From positions 7,006,001 through 7,070,000 of the forward strand of contig NC_057316.1 of the NCBI RefSeq assembly GCF_000687475.1: a stretch of DNA of 64,000 nt, written 5' to 3'. Position 1 is the stretch's first letter. Each line of letters begins with the position of its first letter. The translations under genes and the position numbers were made by a program. Source of the DNA: Ustilaginoidea virens. Taxonomy: Eukaryota; Ascomycota; Sordariomycetes; Hypocreales; Clavicipitaceae. The notes beneath the pieces are model-generated. The model did not search any database. It had not been told where the DNA came from and worked only from the letters and a program-made list of their open reading frames with translations. Of the stretch, positions 54,326 to 64,000 are shown one piece after another.

Positions 54326-55967
54326 ATGGGTGCTCTCTATTACTTATTACATCCAAACCAGCTGCGTTCCATTATCCAATGGTGAGAAAAACTGACTTGT
54401 TCTGCGCTCGATCCTGAACTAGACTTGCATTGCAGCCCGTCGCGACAAACCAAGGCAGACAAAAAAATTTGCTGACGGAAAAATTCCAGGAAACTCTGGC
54501 ATGATCCCGTACACAGAAGAAATCCCAACACCGAATCAGAGACACTGCGGGAATGTTTCCGTTTCCTCAACCTGACGAGTCGCAGCTTCGCCGCCGTCAT
54601 CCAGGAACTGAATCACGAGCTTCTCGTCCCCATCAGCCTGTTCTACCTGGTCTTGCGCGGCCTGGACACCATTGAGGATGACATGTCGATACGCCTGGAC
54701 GAAAAGGTCCCCCTTTTGCGTAATTTCCACAAGAATATGGAGATTGACGGCTGGCAATTTCACGGAAGCACAGAAAAGGACAAGGAGCTCCTCGAAAAGT
54801 TCGACGTGGTCATCACAGAGCTCAAGAAGATCAAGCCGCAATACTACGCCATCATCAAAGACATCACCGTCAAGATGGGCAACGGCATGGCCGACTACGC
54901 CCAAAACAATGAAATCATCAAGAACGGGGTCGGTAGCATCGAGGACTACGAGCTGTATTGCCACTACGTCGCCGGTCTGGTGGGCGAGGGCTTGACGGGA
55001 TTGTTCGTGTCGTCTGAACTCGGCAACCCCAAGCTCGCGGAGCGGCCCAACCTGACAAAGTCCATGGCCCTTTTCCTGCAAAAGACCAACATCATCCGTG
55101 ACATCCGCGAGGACTGGGACGACGGCCGACGATGGTACCCCAAAGAAATCTGGAGCAGGCACGTCGACAAATGGGAGGACCTGTTTGATCCCAAGCTGCA
55201 AGACAAGGCCCTCGCCTGCATTTCCGAAATGGTTCTCGATGCTTTGAAGCATTGCGAGGAGTGTCTTTTCTACATGGCTGGCATGCGCGACCAGAGCGTC
55301 TTCAACTTTGTCGCCATTCCCCAGGGCATGGCCATTGCCACGTTGGAGCTCGCGTTCCGCAACCCGGACGTGCTGAAGAAGAACGTCAAAATCACAAAGG
55401 GCGACGCCTGCCAGATCATGACGGAATGCACGCAAAACCTGTACACGGTGTGCGAAGTCTTTCGCAGATATGCGCGCAAGATTCAGAAGAAGAACGATCC
55501 CAGGGATCCCAGCTATCTCGACATTAGCGTGCGCTGCGCCAAGGTAAGCCTCCGGGGAGCACAAAAGCACCGCGGCAACGTCCCCTGTCCCATGCAGCTA
55601 AACGCGATCTCTAGATTGAGCAATTCATCGAAACTCTTTACCCTCGACAAGACCCCAAGAAGCTCACGCAGGAAAATGACGAGACGCAAAAGGCGTCGAC
55701 CACGAACACTGGCGAGACGATGGCCATGTTTGGTGCCGTGATTCTCTGCCTCTTGGGCGTTTCCGGCCTAATGGTGCGTAGACCTGCCGCCGCCGCCGCC
55801 GCCCCTCTCTCCCCTCCTGGCGCATTTCTGACATGATTCCGCAGATTGGCACGGCGTGGCTCATGGGTGCCCAATTCCCCAACCTCTTCAAGGAAGCCCG
55901 CACCGTCTACGACAACTTCAAGGGCGCCAGCAACCCCGCCATAACCGGCATTCGCGACGAACTATAA
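54326..55967 (+). CDS. erg9: Squalene synthase (farnesyl-diphosphate farnesyltransferase)
   Basis: Exons 54326..54381, 54490..55543, 55615..55773, 55845..55967; introns 108, 71 and 71 nt; 463 aa. Joins two farnesyl diphosphates through presqualene diphosphate to squalene, the first committed step to sterols, at the ER membrane. Visible: first aspartate-rich motif [11 protein letters not shown] (78-83), [13 protein letters not shown], second aspartate-rich motif [22 protein letters not shown], then [10 protein letters not shown] and a C-terminal membrane helix (about 407-431, [26 protein letters not shown]) split by intron 3. The first exon ([18 protein letters not shown]) joins via TG|GTGAGA and TTCCAG|GAAAC to [12 protein letters not shown]. 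All exons are phase-consistent. With HMG-CoA reductase also present, two key sterol-pathway genes lie in this window, but not adjacent. Confidence 0.96.
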
Positions 55968-56486
55968 CTTTCAACGCGGACCTAGCGGATCTCGTTTTGC
56001 GAAACTCAGGTGCCGCCTTGGTAAAGCCGACCAGACCCGGTGCGACTTGGGTCGGACCTCGGACCGGCCTACTCTTCAGTGCCAACTCGAACGTGACGCA
56101 AGTCACCAACCGTGTATGAATTTAATCTGCCTGTACATACGACCTGCAATACGAACCCATGCTTTGCTTTGCTTTTGCTGTCGCGTGCCTCGTGACTTGT
56201 GTGCTTTGCCCGTTTCCCCTCTCAAACACACGCACCCCCAAGCACGGATGTCAAATTGCAATCTGGTCCTTTCATGACTACGGTTGTGCCGAAGAAGTGC
56301 TGAAATCAAACACCTGCTCTTAGCTTCTCCCGTGGAACGGCCCAGCATGGTTTCCGGTCGTGGCGCTTCCGAGCCGGCCGGACCGTGTTGGCGAGCGACA
56401 TCTTCTTTTCAGTCACTGCGTGCGCGGTGGCTGGTCTCGCGGGTGGCGAGACTGGATGGGAGGAAGTGAGATGTGCATCTTGACGG

Positions 56487-56642
56487 GTGCCAGTTGTGGC
56501 TAGACGGAAAGAAGCTTTGAAATATGCATCACGACCAGGTGCCAGTTGTGGCTAGACGGAAAGAAACGTTGAATTCTGCATCATGACCGGGTGCCAGTTG
56601 TGGCTAGACGGAAAGAATCCTTGAAATATGCATCTTGACCAG
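56487..56642. repeat. 52-bp tandem repeat, three copies
   Basis: Units start at 56487, 56539 and 56591, each beginning GTGCCAGTTGTGGCTAGACG and continuing GAAAGAA ... TTGAA ... TGCATC(A/T)(T/C)GACC. They differ at a few positions. A fourth, partial and diverged unit follows (AGTTGCGTGGCTTGATGG). Confidence 0.92.
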
Positions 56643-57283
56643 TTGCGTGGCTTGATGGATCTTTTGAGAAGTCATTATAATCCGATGCCATGGTTCCGTC
56701 AACCATACTCTTTTTTCGAATTCACACCGTTTTTTTCAAGCATGATGATTTGTCTCTACAATACTGCAACTTTGTATTAACGAACCCAACACTAGGCTCT
56801 CGTGGGTAAACCTCGCACCCTTCCAAAAAGCAGATGAACCAGGAACATCGCGCAAACGTCCAGCCTCGATCGAGCACACGACACGTCCTGCCGCACGGAT
56901 GCACTGCAACATGCCTATAAAAAAACATAATTACGGGCCAACGTCAGACGGGCTCCCGCGCAAACTTGCGCTGATGAGAATGGAACCCTCGAAACGCCTG
57001 CCGTGGGCTGCGGCGTGGTCAAGACGGAACAAGACGGAACAAGGTTGGAGATGTCGTTCTAGCTAGGGGCCTCTCTCGCGGGCAGGGAACGCGTCGCCCG
57101 CTGTCCTAGGGGAGGGACGATGTAAACGAAGCAGTTTTTTTATCGGTGCAGGAAAGGTTTCCCCCCGGCGGTTGGGTTTTCGCTTTCCGGTGTTTTTCAC
57201 TTTCCGGATATGTAGAGGTTCTAGATGGGGTTTCTAGACTTGGGAATCTCAACAACCCCTGGTGTAATACGATGATAATATGT

Positions 57284-57390
57284 AATCAGACGCCAGTTGC
57301 GTGGCTAGGTGGGGAGAAACGATTAAATAAGCATCATGGTCAGATGCCATGGTTGCATGATTAGATAAAAGTTTGAAATATACATCATCA
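57284..57390. repeat. Decayed copies of the 52-bp repeat
   Basis: Two adjacent segments, GACGCCAGTTGCGTGGCTAG... AAGCATCATGGTCA and GATGCCATGGTTGCATGATTAG... TACATCATCA, follow the same order of motifs as the 56487 array at lower similarity. Confidence 0.65.
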
Positions 57391-57588
57391 GCTACCGCGA
57401 CACTCGGCGTGATAGCCGATCTGAGCTTGCCCATGCCATGCAGTGGTTTCCATCGCAGGGGGTTTCCAGCCCATGCGAAATGCTTGCCGCCGCTCGGAAG
57501 GCCCAAGTAATATAATGTACAGGAAATATCATACAACTCTTTTGGTTTTCCCTCGCCTCCCCCTCCCCCGGCGTCGTGCGTTTTGCGC

Positions 57589-64000
<6,412 letters not shown>

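Larger units (their letters stand above)
55968..57588. other. Convergent 3' region with degenerate 52-bp repeats
   Basis: 1.6 kb between squalene synthase and subtilisin 3' ends; no gene. Contains the 52-bp tandem array and a decayed cluster at about 57284-57390. Confidence 0.75.

Noticed and set aside
54536..55570. 344-codon minus-strand frame
   Set aside because: Antisense to the large squalene synthase exon, whose motifs are unmistakable.

Overview
This 64 kb window is nuclear DNA of a filamentous ascomycete, most likely a Sordariomycete of the order Hypocreales. The evidence is short introns (about 53-200 nt) with GTAAGT/GTGAGT donors and CTAAC-like branch points, many homopolymer and pentanucleotide tracts between genes, and protein families typical of Pezizomycotina. 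The order is an inference; no marker gene fixes the species. No transposon, rRNA, CRISPR array or prophage was seen.

Layout from left to right: the 3' end of a sorting nexin (Snx4/Atg24); a kexin protease (minus); a small uncertain gene; a mitochondrial phosphate carrier (minus); a low-complexity hypothetical protein; tRNA-Lys(CUU) with an intron; a nicotinamidase; HMG-CoA reductase (minus); a four-exon 2-oxoglutarate/Fe(II) dioxygenase that closely resembles ethylene-forming enzymes (minus); an EVE-domain protein with an 18-nt microexon (minus); two identical tRNA-Asn(GUU) genes head to head; a WDR89-like WD40 protein and a convergent FRG1 homologue; an IPNS/clavaminate-synthase-like dioxygenase; a ZIP metal transporter (minus); a 619-residue protein of unknown function; a tiny secreted-protein candidate (minus); a DsbA-like thioredoxin-fold protein; a SET-domain protein with an N-terminal signal-like segment; an HSL-type esterase with a GC-AG intron; a kinesin-8 motor; a Ctr copper transporter (minus); a Git1-like MFS transporter (minus); squalene synthase (erg9); and a secreted subtilisin of the proteinase K type (minus). 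About 4.8 kb at the right end and about 3.4 kb at 47.7-51.1 kb carry no gene I can support.

Most genes are single housekeeping or transport functions rather than a cluster. The clearest functional pair is HMG-CoA reductase and squalene synthase, the rate-controlling and first committed steps of the sterol branch, but they lie about 39 kb apart with unrelated genes between. Two S8-family proteases are present: the Golgi processing enzyme kexin and a secreted proteinase K-like enzyme. Metal and phosphate handling recurs (ZIP, Ctr, mitochondrial phosphate carrier, Git1-like permease).

Intergenic DNA is marked by two recurring short palindromic families: TACGGAGTA/TACTCCGTA, with about 13 exact copies against about 0.5 expected by chance, and GTACCTAGGTAC-like elements. 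There are also several tandem arrays, including a 52-bp unit repeated three times with decayed relatives nearby, and a triplet array containing two perfect TGACGTCA sites. All exon boundaries below were worked out by eye from splice signals, reading-frame continuity and family conservation.
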